Assembly: GCF_021290385.1 (NCBI RefSeq)
Contig: NZ_CP089928.1
Location: 1,348,501-1,412,500, forward strand
Source of the DNA: Microbulbifer sp. YPW16
Lineage (GTDB): Bacteria > Pseudomonadota > Gammaproteobacteria > Pseudomonadales > Cellvibrionaceae
Direction: 5' to 3'
Length of the DNA stretch: 64,000 nucleotides
Shown here: positions 55,662-63,337 of the stretch, one piece after another
How the letters are laid out: each line of letters begins with the position of its first letter
How positions within the stretch are numbered: the first letter of the stretch is position 1
Notes under the pieces: model-generated
The model's input: the letters and a program-made list of their open reading frames with translations, nothing else
The model's database searches: none
Told to the model about the DNA's origin: nothing
Translations under genes and position numbers: made by a program

Positions 55662-57761
55662 ATGTCCGCATCCACAACCGTCACCCCAGAAGCCAGCGCC
55701 GCCGGCGCCGTGCCCAGTGGCCGCATTCCGCCCGGCCTGCTGGTGCGGAAGCGCGATGGCCGCTCCACCGCGTTCGATAGCCGCCGCATCCACAGCGCCA
55801 TTTTGCGGGCCGGGCAGGCAAGCAGTGACTTTGACGCGGACGAGGCCGACCTGCTGACGGCACAGGTTTGCAAGGTGATTGGCCATCGCTGTGACGGTAG
55901 CGCGCCGCTGGATATCGAGGAAATCCAGAATATCGTCGAGCAGGTACTGATCAGCAACAACCACCTGGATACTGCCCGGGGCTACATCGCCCACCGGAGC
56001 CGCCATCAGCAGTTGCGCGAGGACCGCCGCACCCTGCTGGATGTCAGCGCCTCTGTCGACGAGTACCTGCAGCGCGAGGACTGGCGCGTGGCAGCCAATG
56101 CCAACCAGGGCTATTCCCTGGGTGGCCTGATCCTTAACAGCGCCGGCAAGATGATCGCCAATTACTGGCTCAACCACGTCTACGACCCGGAAATCGGTGC
56201 GGCGCACCGGGATGGTGATATCCATATCCACGACCTCGACATGCTGGCCGGCTATTGCGCTGGCTGGTCCCTGCGCACGCTGCTGCAGGAAGGCCTCAAC
56301 GGCGTGCCGGGCAAGGTGGAGTCCGGGCCGCCCGCACATCTGTCCAGCGCGGTGGGGCAGATCGTCAACTTCCTCGGCACGCTGCAGAACGAGTGGGCCG
56401 GTGCACAGGCATTCAGCTCTTTCGACACCTACCTGGCGCCCTTTATCCGCAAGGACGGGCTCGGCTACAGAGAAGTCCGCCAGTGTATGCAGGAACTGAT
56501 CTTCAACCTCAACGTGCCGTCCCGCTGGGGCACGCAGACGCCGTTTACCAACCTCACCTTCGACTGGGTCTGCCCGGAGGACCTGCGCGAGCAGGTGCCC
56601 GTCATCGCCGGCGAGGAAATGCCGTTTACCTACGGTGAGCTGCAGGAAGAGATGGACCTGGTCAACCGCGCCTATATCGAGGTAATGAGTACCGGCGATG
56701 CGCGCGGCCGGGTATTCACCTTCCCCATCCCCACCTACAACATCGCGCCGGACTTCCCCTGGCACAGTGAGAACGCCGAGCGGCTGTTCGCCATGACGGC
56801 GCGCTACGGCCTGCCCTACTTCCAGAATTTCATCAATTCCGACCTGAGCCCGAACATGGTCCGCTCCATGTGCTGCCGGCTGCAGCTCGACCTGAGGGAG
56901 CTGCTCAAGCGTGGCAACGGCCTGTTCGGCTCCGCCGAGCAGACCGGCTCGCTCGGCGTGGTGACGGTCAACTGCGCGCGGCTGGGCTACCTGCACCGCG
57001 GAGATGAAGCCGGTCTGATGGCTGCCCTGGACCGCCTGCTGGAGCTGGCGCGCAACTCGCTGGAACTCAAGCGCAAGGTCATCCAGCGCCATATGGACGC
57101 GGGCCTCTTCCCCTATTCCAAGCGCTACCTGGGAACCCTGCGCAACCACTTCTCCACCATCGGCGTGAATGGCATCAACGAGATGCTGCGTAACTTCACC
57201 GGCGACCGCGACAACATCGTCAGCGAAGAGGGCCAGCGCATGGCAGAGCGCCTGCTGGACCATATCCGCGCGCGCATGACCGAGTTCCAGGAGCAGACTG
57301 GCCACCTCTATAACCTGGAGGCGACACCGGCGGAGGGCACCACCTACCGCTTCGCCCGCGAGGACAGGAAGCGCTACCCGGATATCCTCCAGGCCGGCAG
57401 TGATGAAGCCCCCTACTACACCAACTCGTCGCAATTGCCGGTCGGCTTCACCGACGACCCGTTCGAGGCGCTCGCGCGGCAGGAGTCACTGCAGTCGCGT
57501 TATACCGGCGGCACCGTGCTGCACCTGTACCTGGGCGAGGAACTGCCGGACGCCGACAGCTGCCGCCGGCTGGTGCGGCGGGCGCTGGAGAACTACCGCC
57601 TGCCCTACATCACCGTTACACCGACTTTCTCGATCTGCCCGGTACACGGCTACCTGAGCGGCGAGCACCCGTTCTGCCCGCGCTGTGACGAGGAACTGCT
57701 GGCGAAAAAACAGTGCGGGAATGAACAGAGCGATAAGCAACAGTGCGGGACGCCCGCGTAG
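55662..57761 (+). CDS. nrdD: Class III (anaerobic) ribonucleotide reductase, core lacking the glycyl-radical loop
   Basis: NrdD reduces ribonucleoside triphosphates without oxygen. The 699-residue protein has an ATP-cone (about 25-110, LLVRKRDGRSTAFDSRRI), the barrel with DGDIHIHDLD, NFLGTLQNEWAGAQAFSSFD, a cysteine-bearing MVRSMCCRLQLD and SLGVVTVNCARLGYL. It also has a C-terminal zinc site with C659, H662, C672 and C675 (CPVHG ... FCPRC). It then ends in a short unrelated tail (KKQCGNEQSDKQQCGTPA). In full-length NrdD the glycyl-radical loop follows the zinc site; here it is absent and appears on the next gene. AGGAGG precedes the ATG. Confidence 0.95.
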   Translation: MSASTTVTPEASAAGAVPSGRIPPGLLVRKRDGRSTAFDSRRIHSAILRAGQASSDFDADEADLLTAQVCKVIGHRCDGSAPLDIEEIQNIVEQVLISNNHLDTARGYIAHRSRHQQLREDRRTLLDVSASVDEYLQREDWRVAANANQGYSLGGLILNSAGKMIANYWLNHVYDPEIGAAHRDGDIHIHDLDMLAGYCAGWSLRTLLQEGLNGVPGKVESGPPAHLSSAVGQIVNFLGTLQNEWAGAQAFSSFDTYLAPFIRKDGLGYREVRQCMQELIFNLNVPSRWGTQTPFTNLTFDWVCPEDLREQVPVIAGEEMPFTYGELQEEMDLVNRAYIEVMSTGDARGRVFTFPIPTYNIAPDFPWHSENAERLFAMTARYGLPYFQNFINSDLSPNMVRSMCCRLQLDLRELLKRGNGLFGSAEQTGSLGVVTVNCARLGYLHRGDEAGLMAALDRLLELARNSLELKRKVIQRHMDAGLFPYSKRYLGTLRNHFSTIGVNGINEMLRNFTGDRDNIVSEEGQRMAERLLDHIRARMTEFQEQTGHLYNLEATPAEGTTYRFAREDRKRYPDILQAGSDEAPYYTNSSQLPVGFTDDPFEALARQESLQSRYTGGTVLHLYLGEELPDADSCRRLVRRALENYRLPYITVTPTFSICPVHGYLSGEHPFCPRCDEELLAKKQCGNEQSDKQQCGTPA

Positions 57762-57820
57762 TTAGCAGGCCCCGCAGACTGGAGACAGTGACACCCGAGA
57801 AGAAAGAAAGGAGAGCTATC

Positions 57821-58018
57821 ATGCAAGACCACACCAACCTGCTCAACGATGAAGAACGCACCCCCTGTGAAATCTGGAGCCGGGTGATGGGTTATCACCG
57901 GCCGGTGTCCTTCTGGAATCCGGGCAAGCAGTCGGAGCATCGCGAACGCCAGTACTTCGTCGCTGACAACGGGAAAACACCCGCAACGGGTACTGCAACA
58001 GTGGCCATTAATCCGTGA
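57821..58018 (+). CDS. Stand-alone glycyl-radical domain of class III ribonucleotide reductase
   Basis: This 65-residue protein carries CEIWSRVMGYHRPVSFWNPG, KQSEHRERQYF, the signature normally found at the end of NrdD, with G24 (in VMGY) the likely radical glycine. It is in a different frame from nrdD and lies 59 bases beyond the nrdD stop. It has its own strong ribosome site (AAAGGAGAG) and overlaps nrdG by 4 bases (GTGA). So it is a separately made subunit, not a frameshifted end. By analogy GrcA/YfiD is a free glycyl-radical domain for pyruvate formate-lyase. Family identity is from motif; the split is seen directly. Confidence 0.88.
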   Translation: MQDHTNLLNDEERTPCEIWSRVMGYHRPVSFWNPGKQSEHRERQYFVADNGKTPATGTATVAINP

Positions 58019-58641
58019 GTGAGTCCCTGCGGGTCGGTGGCTTTACGCCCTTTACCGCCATTGACTACCCGGGGGCCCTGGCAGCCGTGGTGTTCTGCCA
58101 GGGCTGCCCGTGGCGCTGCCGCTACTGCCACAACAGTGAGCTGCTGCCCGCCCGGGCGCCGACGCCGTATCGCTGGAGCAAACTGCTGGCGTTTCTTCGC
58201 GGGCGCAGCGGGCTGCTGGATGCCGTGGTGTTTTCCGGCGGCGAGCCCACCGCGCAGCGGGCACTGGAAAGCGCGATGACGCAGGTGCGGGAGCTGGGGT
58301 TCAAGGTGGGGCTGCACACCGCCGGCATGTACCCGCGGCGACTGCAGGGACTGCTGCCGCATCTCGACTGGGTGGGCCTCGATATCAAGGCATTACCTGA
58401 AAATTATCCCGCTATCACCGGCGTGGAAAAAAGCGGGGCCACCTCCTGGGACAGCGCGCGGTTGCTCGCCGAGGCAGGCATCCCGCTGCAGGTGCGCCTG
58501 ACCCGGCACCCGCAGCTTACCAGTGAGGCCGAACTCGATGAGGTAAGGCGAAGGCTTGCCGACCTGGGAATCTCCGACCTGGTGGTGCAGGGTTGCAATA
58601 CCGAACGCTGCCTGGACCAGGAGCTGCGCCTACCCCACTGA
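58015..58641 (+). CDS. nrdG: Anaerobic ribonucleotide reductase activase, radical SAM
   Basis: NrdG uses an iron-sulfur cluster and SAM to form the glycyl radical on its partner. The 208-residue protein has CPWRCRYC at residues 31-38, FSGGEPT and a DIKALPENY motif. The start is GTG, overlapping the previous stop by 4 bases, so it is co-translated with the glycyl-radical subunit. That the activase directly follows the small radical domain supports the view that the two work together. Confidence 0.95.
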   Translation: MSESLRVGGFTPFTAIDYPGALAAVVFCQGCPWRCRYCHNSELLPARAPTPYRWSKLLAFLRGRSGLLDAVVFSGGEPTAQRALESAMTQVRELGFKVGLHTAGMYPRRLQGLLPHLDWVGLDIKALPENYPAITGVEKSGATSWDSARLLAEAGIPLQVRLTRHPQLTSEAELDEVRRRLADLGISDLVVQGCNTERCLDQELRLPH

Positions 58642-58669
58642 GCGGGGAACCGCCAGCGGCGACAAAACC

Positions 58670-58697
58670 TGCCCGGGAGTGTTTCTGCTCCCGGGCA
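58670..58697. terminator. Convergent terminator hairpin between nrdG and the UbiH-like gene
   Basis: TGCCCGGGAG and CTCCCGGGCA are perfect 10-bp arms around an 8-base loop, followed by AATTAATT. It lies in the convergent gap and can serve both strands; the U-tract is short. Confidence 0.65.
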
Positions 58698-58792
58698 ATT
58701 AATTGCTCCCGGCAGCTGCATTGCTGTATTGGCAACCGGAAACTATCGGTGACGGCAGGGGTGGTACTACCGCCGTCAATTGACGGGAATAT

Positions 58793-59959
58793 CTAGCGGG
58801 TCAACTGCCAGGTGACCGCCCGGCGGATCGGCGTAAAGTGATTACTCACCCGGAGTACAGCCTTGCGCAGCAGCCGTGCCGGGGCGCGGTCATCGGTAAA
58901 GAGCCCGACGACGCGATTGGTGCCCTCGTATACCGGCCATGACTCGAGCCTGTGCGCCAGCTGGTAGCGGCCCAGCGCACGCCGCAGGGCCTGGTCGGAG
59001 TCTAGACTGGCTACCCTGCGCAACTGGCGCGCCAGTGACTCTGCGCTGGCCAGGCCGAGATTGAAACCGTGGGCGGTAACCGGATGCATACCCACAGCGG
59101 CATCGCCAATCAGCGCAAACCGCTCGGCGCAGAATTGTTGCGAGTACACCGCCACCAGCGGGTAACAGTGCCTCTCGCCCTCGCATTTTACTGCGCCCGG
59201 TGCGAACCCGGCCTCCCGCGCCACATGTGCGGCGAAGCCGCACTCTGACAACCCCATCAATTCATTACTGCGACTCGACGGCACCGTCACCACCGCCGAC
59301 GAGACTTGCGGATCGGCGAGTGGCAACAGCGCCAGCGTGGAGCCGTACCGGAAGCACTCACGCGCAACACCTTTATGGGGTTCGCCGATGCGCACGCGGC
59401 CAACGATCGCCGAGCGACCGAAGTCCCGCATATCCGCGCCGATACCGGCCATGCGGCGGGTTTCCGAGAAACGGCTGTCGGCCGCCACCACCAGCGGCAC
59501 CTGCAGGGAGTCGCCGTCGCTGAGCGTAACTTCACGGTAACCGCCTTTCAGCCCGAGACCGCTTACCGTGGTGCAATCCTGCCACCGGACATTGGCCTGC
59601 TGCGCCACCACTTCATACAGCACGCGCCGGATGGCTGCATTCGCCACTATGTACCCCAGCGGTCCCCGCCCACGGTCGTCAAACTGCAGGCAGTAGGGCG
59701 AGGTGCCGCTGACCACCTGTGCCTCAGCCAACTCGCTGATCTCCTCCTTGCGCAGCCGCTGCCAGGCGCCCAGCTTTTGTAGCAGGCGCACCGACTTGTG
59801 TGTGAGGGCGATCTCCCGGCCATCGTCGGCAGGTTCTGCCAGCGAGGTACGGGACTGGCGCTCAACCAGTGTCAGCCGGTAGCCACTGTGGGCGAGGAAC
59901 GCGGCAAAGGCCAGGGCCGCCGGCCCGGCACCAACCACGGCGATATCCGTTGCCTGCAT
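58793..59959 (-). CDS. FAD-dependent aromatic hydroxylase, UbiH/UbiF/UbiM family
   Basis: This 388-residue flavoprotein monooxygenase has the GAGPAALAFAAFLAHSG Rossmann motif at the start, a middle segment ADSRFSETRR (DG-type motif) and the second FAD motif FALIGDAAVGMHPVTAHGFNLGL. The last motif is typical of ubiquinone-ring hydroxylases. Such enzymes need oxygen, so the location downstream of the nitrate reductase genes is curious. It is last of the leftward narHJI-isomerase-carbonic anhydrase run. Which ring position it attacks cannot be told. Confidence 0.85.
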   Translation of the reverse strand: MQATDIAVVGAGPAALAFAAFLAHSGYRLTLVERQSRTSLAEPADDGREIALTHKSVRLLQKLGAWQRLRKEEISELAEAQVVSGTSPYCLQFDDRGRGPLGYIVANAAIRRVLYEVVAQQANVRWQDCTTVSGLGLKGGYREVTLSDGDSLQVPLVVAADSRFSETRRMAGIGADMRDFGRSAIVGRVRIGEPHKGVARECFRYGSTLALLPLADPQVSSAVVTVPSSRSNELMGLSECGFAAHVAREAGFAPGAVKCEGERHCYPLVAVYSQQFCAERFALIGDAAVGMHPVTAHGFNLGLASAESLARQLRRVASLDSDQALRRALGRYQLAHRLESWPVYEGTNRVVGLFTDDRAPARLLRKAVLRVSNHFTPIRRAVTWQLTR

Positions 59960-59969
59960 GCACTTCTCC

Positions 59970-60626
59970 TCAGGCCGGCGCGCCGGTCTCCTCCGACGCG
60001 ATGGCGAAATGGTAAATTTCGGGAATCAGGCTGCGGTCGTCCATGCGCACCCCCAGGTCGCGGATCAGACCGTCGCGAATATCGTAGATCCAGCCGTGCA
60101 GGCTCAGTTTCTGGCCCCGCTCCCAGGCGTGCTGGACGATCTTGGTCCGGGCCAGGTTCTGCACCTGCGCCCTGACGTTCAGCTCACACAGCCGCGCCGT
60201 GCGCGCCGCCTCGTCGAGCCCCTCCAGTTCCTGGCGGTGCATTGCGTAGACATCCTTGATATGTCTCAGCCAGTTATCCACCAGCCCGCATTCGCTGTGC
60301 CCGAGAGCAGCCTGTACACCGCCGCAGCAGTAGTGGCCGCAGACCACCACGTGTTCCACCTTCAGCACCTCCACCGCGTACTGCAACACCGACAGGCAGT
60401 TGAAGTCCGTGTGCACCACCACGTTGGCGATATTGCGATGCACAAACAGCTCGCCCGGCGCCATGCCGACGATCTCGTTGGCGGGCACGCGCGAATCAGA
60501 GCAACCAATCCACAGGTACTTCGGTGTCTGCTGGCGGCTGAGGCGCAGGAAAAACTCCGGGTCCTCTTCGGTGCGATCACTTGCCCAGGCACGGTTCTGG
60601 CGGAATATCTGCTCTATCTCTGCCAT
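59970..60626 (-). CDS. can: Beta-class carbonic anhydrase
   Basis: This 218-residue enzyme interconverts CO2 and bicarbonate. Zinc ligands are C in IGCSDSRV, and H and C in CGHYCCGGV; the Asp-Arg dyad is DSR. The start at 60626 is one base after the upstream isomerase stop. Ahead of the UbiH-like gene, it is translated in the nar transcript. Its role in nitrate respiration is not obvious; it may buffer bicarbonate formed from respired carbon. Confidence 0.95.
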   Translation of the reverse strand: MAEIEQIFRQNRAWASDRTEEDPEFFLRLSRQQTPKYLWIGCSDSRVPANEIVGMAPGELFVHRNIANVVVHTDFNCLSVLQYAVEVLKVEHVVVCGHYCCGGVQAALGHSECGLVDNWLRHIKDVYAMHRQELEGLDEAARTARLCELNVRAQVQNLARTKIVQHAWERGQKLSLHGWIYDIRDGLIRDLGVRMDDRSLIPEIYHFAIASEETGAPA

Positions 60627-60627
60627 C

Positions 60628-61455
60628 TCAGGCTGCCCTCCCGTCCAGCAGGTCGATGCCGCCGATCTCAGCAGAGGCCACCAGCTGCTGCAGGTAGGCG
60701 CCAGTATTGGCCCGGCGCGCGCGCTCCTGCAGGAAATCGCTGATCCTGTCAGCGACATAATCGAACTCGAGGGGACGGCCCGGCTCGCTGTGTTCCACAT
60801 AGATGAGGTGCAGGCCATACTCGGTTTCCACCGGTTCCTGCACCAGGCCCTGCCCCTGGCGGAAAACCGCTTCCTCGAAAGGTGCCACGGTATCGCCGCG
60901 GCTTACCTGCCCCAGGCTGCCGCCCGATTCGCTGGAGGAGCACTCCGATGCAGCCTTCGCCAGGTCGGCAAAGGTCACCAGCGGGTCGCTGGATTCCTGC
61001 ACCTGGCGCAGCAGGTCGGCTGCCGAAGCCCGCGCCTGTTCCCGCGCCGCTTCGTCGTCGGGATCCGCGGCCAGCAGGATATGGCGGACTTCGGCCAGCG
61101 GCTCTGAGCGGAACCTTTGCCGGTTCTCCTCGAAGAAGGCACGGCAGGCCTCTTCTGTAGGCGCCGGCACGTCCATGTCGCCCGCGACGAGCTGCCCCAC
61201 CGCTTTATCGAACGCCTCACTGTTGATTTCGACATCTGCCTCACACAGGCCGCGCTCCACTGCCGCCTCGCGCAGCAGCTGGCCGATCACCAGCGAGCGT
61301 GCCGCGGCATAAGCAGCCTCGCGGGGTGTGGGCGCCGGGTGATATTGCATCTCCGCATAAATCTGCTCGCGCGGGATTTCCATTCCATTGACCGTCACCG
61401 GGGCGAGAAAAAGCTCGGTGTCGCCCTGCTTGTCCGATGTCAGCAAGTTGCTCAT
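60628..61455 (-). CDS. Parvulin-type peptidyl-prolyl cis-trans isomerase
   Basis: This 275-residue protein has a helical N-terminal half (NifM/SurA-like, VTVNGMEIPREQIYAEM) and a parvulin domain (VRHILLAADPDD ... FADLAKAASECSSSESGGSLGQVSRGDTV ... YGLHLIYVEHSEPG). No signal peptide is visible, so it is probably cytoplasmic. A gene of this type follows narI in P. aeruginosa and is thought to assist nitrate reductase folding. Its start overlaps the relic upstream. Confidence 0.93.
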   Translation of the reverse strand: MSNLLTSDKQGDTELFLAPVTVNGMEIPREQIYAEMQYHPAPTPREAAYAAARSLVIGQLLREAAVERGLCEADVEINSEAFDKAVGQLVAGDMDVPAPTEEACRAFFEENRQRFRSEPLAEVRHILLAADPDDEAAREQARASAADLLRQVQESSDPLVTFADLAKAASECSSSESGGSLGQVSRGDTVAPFEEAVFRQGQGLVQEPVETEYGLHLIYVEHSEPGRPLEFDYVADRISDFLQERARRANTGAYLQQLVASAEIGGIDLLDGRAA

Positions 61456-61628
61456 CTGGACCTCCTGTAAGAGTCCGTTGTAACTGTACTTTTTTTGCGC
61501 CCGGGTAATGAGCGCCTGGATTGTTGCGGCGCGCTGGCTTCATCGCGAAAACCGATATAGACAGCATCGGCACCATTGTCGATGGCCGCTCCCAGTGCCG
61601 GCAGGAATCCGGCAACGATCCACGGCAT
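61452..61628 (-). pseudogene. Relic of a UbiU-like (U32 peptidase-family) gene
   Basis: In the 373-base gap between narI and the isomerase, a 58-codon frame carries FLPALGAAIDNGADAVYIGF, RDEASA. It closely resembles the first residues of UbiU/YhbU (NLPALKAAxxNGADAVYIGxxDDTNA). The resemblance stops after about 25 residues, and the frame ends in ATGA overlapping the isomerase start. UbiU with UbiV and UbiT makes ubiquinone without oxygen, and in Pseudomonas these genes lie near moa genes. The remaining 61629-61828 bases hold no gene; AAAAGGAGTGAGG near 61727 looks like an orphan ribosome site. The resemblance is from memory and short. Confidence 0.62.
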
Positions 61629-61828
61629 CAAGTTTGTTCTTCGCGGTCAGGCCCAGCTCGGTGTCACTGTTGACGGTATCCGGTGCTTGCGGTGGAACTT
61701 GCAAGAGAGTTACTGGCAGTCAATGCCTCACTCCTTTTCACAGCAATAGTCGCGGCACCAGCAACGGCGGGCGCCCCCCGCATGCCTGGCAGCACCGGGA
61801 CTGCGTCATGCGCAACCCCGGCGATCAC

Positions 61829-62524
61829 TCAGACCTCCCTGGTGGGACGCGCGCGCACCACCTGGTAGTTGCGGCGGAAGTATTGCACCGGCACGCTCCA
61901 CACATGCACCAGGCGGCTGAAGGGGAACAGCAGGAACAGGGTCATGCCGAGGAAGATGTGCAGCTTGAAGATGATGTGCACATTGGCAATGGCCGCTGCC
62001 GCGGTGGTACCGTCAAGAGTCACGATGGACTGCGCCCAGGTCATCAGCTTGAGCATTTCTGCACCGTCCAGGTGGCCGGTGGAGACCACGATGCTGATCA
62101 ACCCCAGGATCAGTTGTGCATAGAGCATCAGCAGGATGGTCAGGTCCATGCGCGAGGTGGTAGCCCGGATACGCGGGTTGGTCAGGCGGCGCTTCACCAG
62201 GATGGTCAGGCCGATAAAGCAGATGACGCCGAACAGGCCACCGATGCTCATGGCCATCAGCTGCTTGGTGGCCGCGGAGACGCCAACTGCGTGCCAGACC
62301 CACTTGGGCGTGAGCAGGCCCACGAAGTGGCCCGCGAGGATTGCGATCACACCGATGTGGAAGAGGTAACTGCCGACGCGCAGCTGTTTCTTTTCCAGCA
62401 GCTGGCTGGAGCCCGTGCGCCAGGTGTACTGGTCGCGGTCATAGCGGATAAGGCTGCCCACCACGAACACGGTCAGGGCGATAAAGGGATAGATGCCGAA
62501 GAGTAGTGTATTCAGGTAGTCCAT
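61829..62524 (-). CDS. narI: Respiratory nitrate reductase gamma subunit, cytochrome b
   Basis: NarI is the membrane diheme cytochrome that takes electrons from quinol to NarH. The 231-residue protein has five helices and the heme histidines expected in the second and last ones (FHIGVIAILAGHFVGLL; VHIIFKLHIFLG). It ends with the cytoplasmic tail that contacts NarGH. Two adjacent ATGs (62527 and 62524) exist; the second has the better spacing from GGAG. The stop of narJ lies 4 bases before the chosen start. Confidence 0.96.
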   Translation of the reverse strand: MDYLNTLLFGIYPFIALTVFVVGSLIRYDRDQYTWRTGSSQLLEKKQLRVGSYLFHIGVIAILAGHFVGLLTPKWVWHAVGVSAATKQLMAMSIGGLFGVICFIGLTILVKRRLTNPRIRATTSRMDLTILLMLYAQLILGLISIVVSTGHLDGAEMLKLMTWAQSIVTLDGTTAAAAIANVHIIFKLHIFLGMTLFLLFPFSRLVHVWSVPVQYFRRNYQVVRARPTREV

Positions 62525-62528
62525 CATC

Positions 62529-63263
62529 TTACTCCATAGAAGCGCGGTGCTGCGGGGCCGGCTGTTCTGCCGCGTTGACCCAGTTGAGTGGCTGGCCGTC
62601 CCGGCGCTGGGTTTCGCTGGGGCGCATGGTGAGCTGGTCACAGGCACTACCCTGGGTGCCGGAGAAGGAAACAGCCTCTTCCTCCCAGATCTTGTCCAGG
62701 GCCTCGGGCGTGTCGTCGGGCTCCTCACCGGCGATGCGCTGCTGCAATGCCGGCACATCCACCTCGACTCCGGACAACTGCAACAAAGCATCCATCAGCA
62801 GGTGGTAGGGACTGTCTTTTTCCCGCAGGCGCGCGGCGAGCAGCGCCAGCACATGGGAGACTTCCGCCAGCCATTCGGTCGCCGCCTCTCCCTGGGTCGC
62901 GCAGAATTCCAGGTAGGTGGGCAGGTAGTCGGGCAGCTCACGCTCGTTCAGGGCCAGCCCGGCACTGCGGTAGCGGGCCATCAGGTCAACCATCGCCTGG
63001 CCGCGATCCCGGGACTCGCCGTGCACATGCTCGAACAGGTGCAGGGATACCTGCCGGCCCCGCTCGAACAGCCCGTCGTATTCCGACTGCCAGTCCAGGG
63101 CATCCATACGTTCAAAATAGGAAATGAAGGCCACCAGCTTGTCGCGCAGGGCCGTATCGATATCGGAGGACTCCGCTACCCAGCGGGTCAGCTCGTCCAG
63201 GTTTGCCACCAGCTCGTCCGCGGGATAGTCGAGCAGGCGTGAAATCAGGTTCAGGGTTTTCAT
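62529..63263 (-). CDS. narJ: Nitrate reductase assembly chaperone NarJ
   Basis: NarJ delivers the molybdenum cofactor to apo-NarG and holds it until membrane attachment. The 244-residue helical protein has the family N-terminus (NLISRLLDYPADEL), the FEHVHGESRDRGQAMVDL motif and a long acidic, flexible tail. It is not part of the final enzyme. It follows narH after a 74-base gap. Confidence 0.95.
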   Translation of the reverse strand: MKTLNLISRLLDYPADELVANLDELTRWVAESSDIDTALRDKLVAFISYFERMDALDWQSEYDGLFERGRQVSLHLFEHVHGESRDRGQAMVDLMARYRSAGLALNERELPDYLPTYLEFCATQGEAATEWLAEVSHVLALLAARLREKDSPYHLLMDALLQLSGVEVDVPALQQRIAGEEPDDTPEALDKIWEEEAVSFSGTQGSACDQLTMRPSETQRRDGQPLNWVNAAEQPAPQHRASME

Positions 63264-63337
63264 AAGTTTTCTCGCATCAGGCTCTGTGGGGGTCAGGCCC
63301 GGCTCCGCGCCGGGCTTTACTGCTTTTTTCGCCTGAG

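Noticed and set aside
55563-57434. A 623-codon minus-strand frame
   Set aside because: Antisense to nrdD; Ala/Val/Gly/Gln-rich composition without motifs.
57700-57830. A sequencing frameshift separating NrdD from its glycyl-radical end
   Set aside because: The two parts are separated by 59 bases with a strong ribosome site and a new ATG, and the nrdD tail has no similarity to the missing part; a single indel cannot restore a normal protein.
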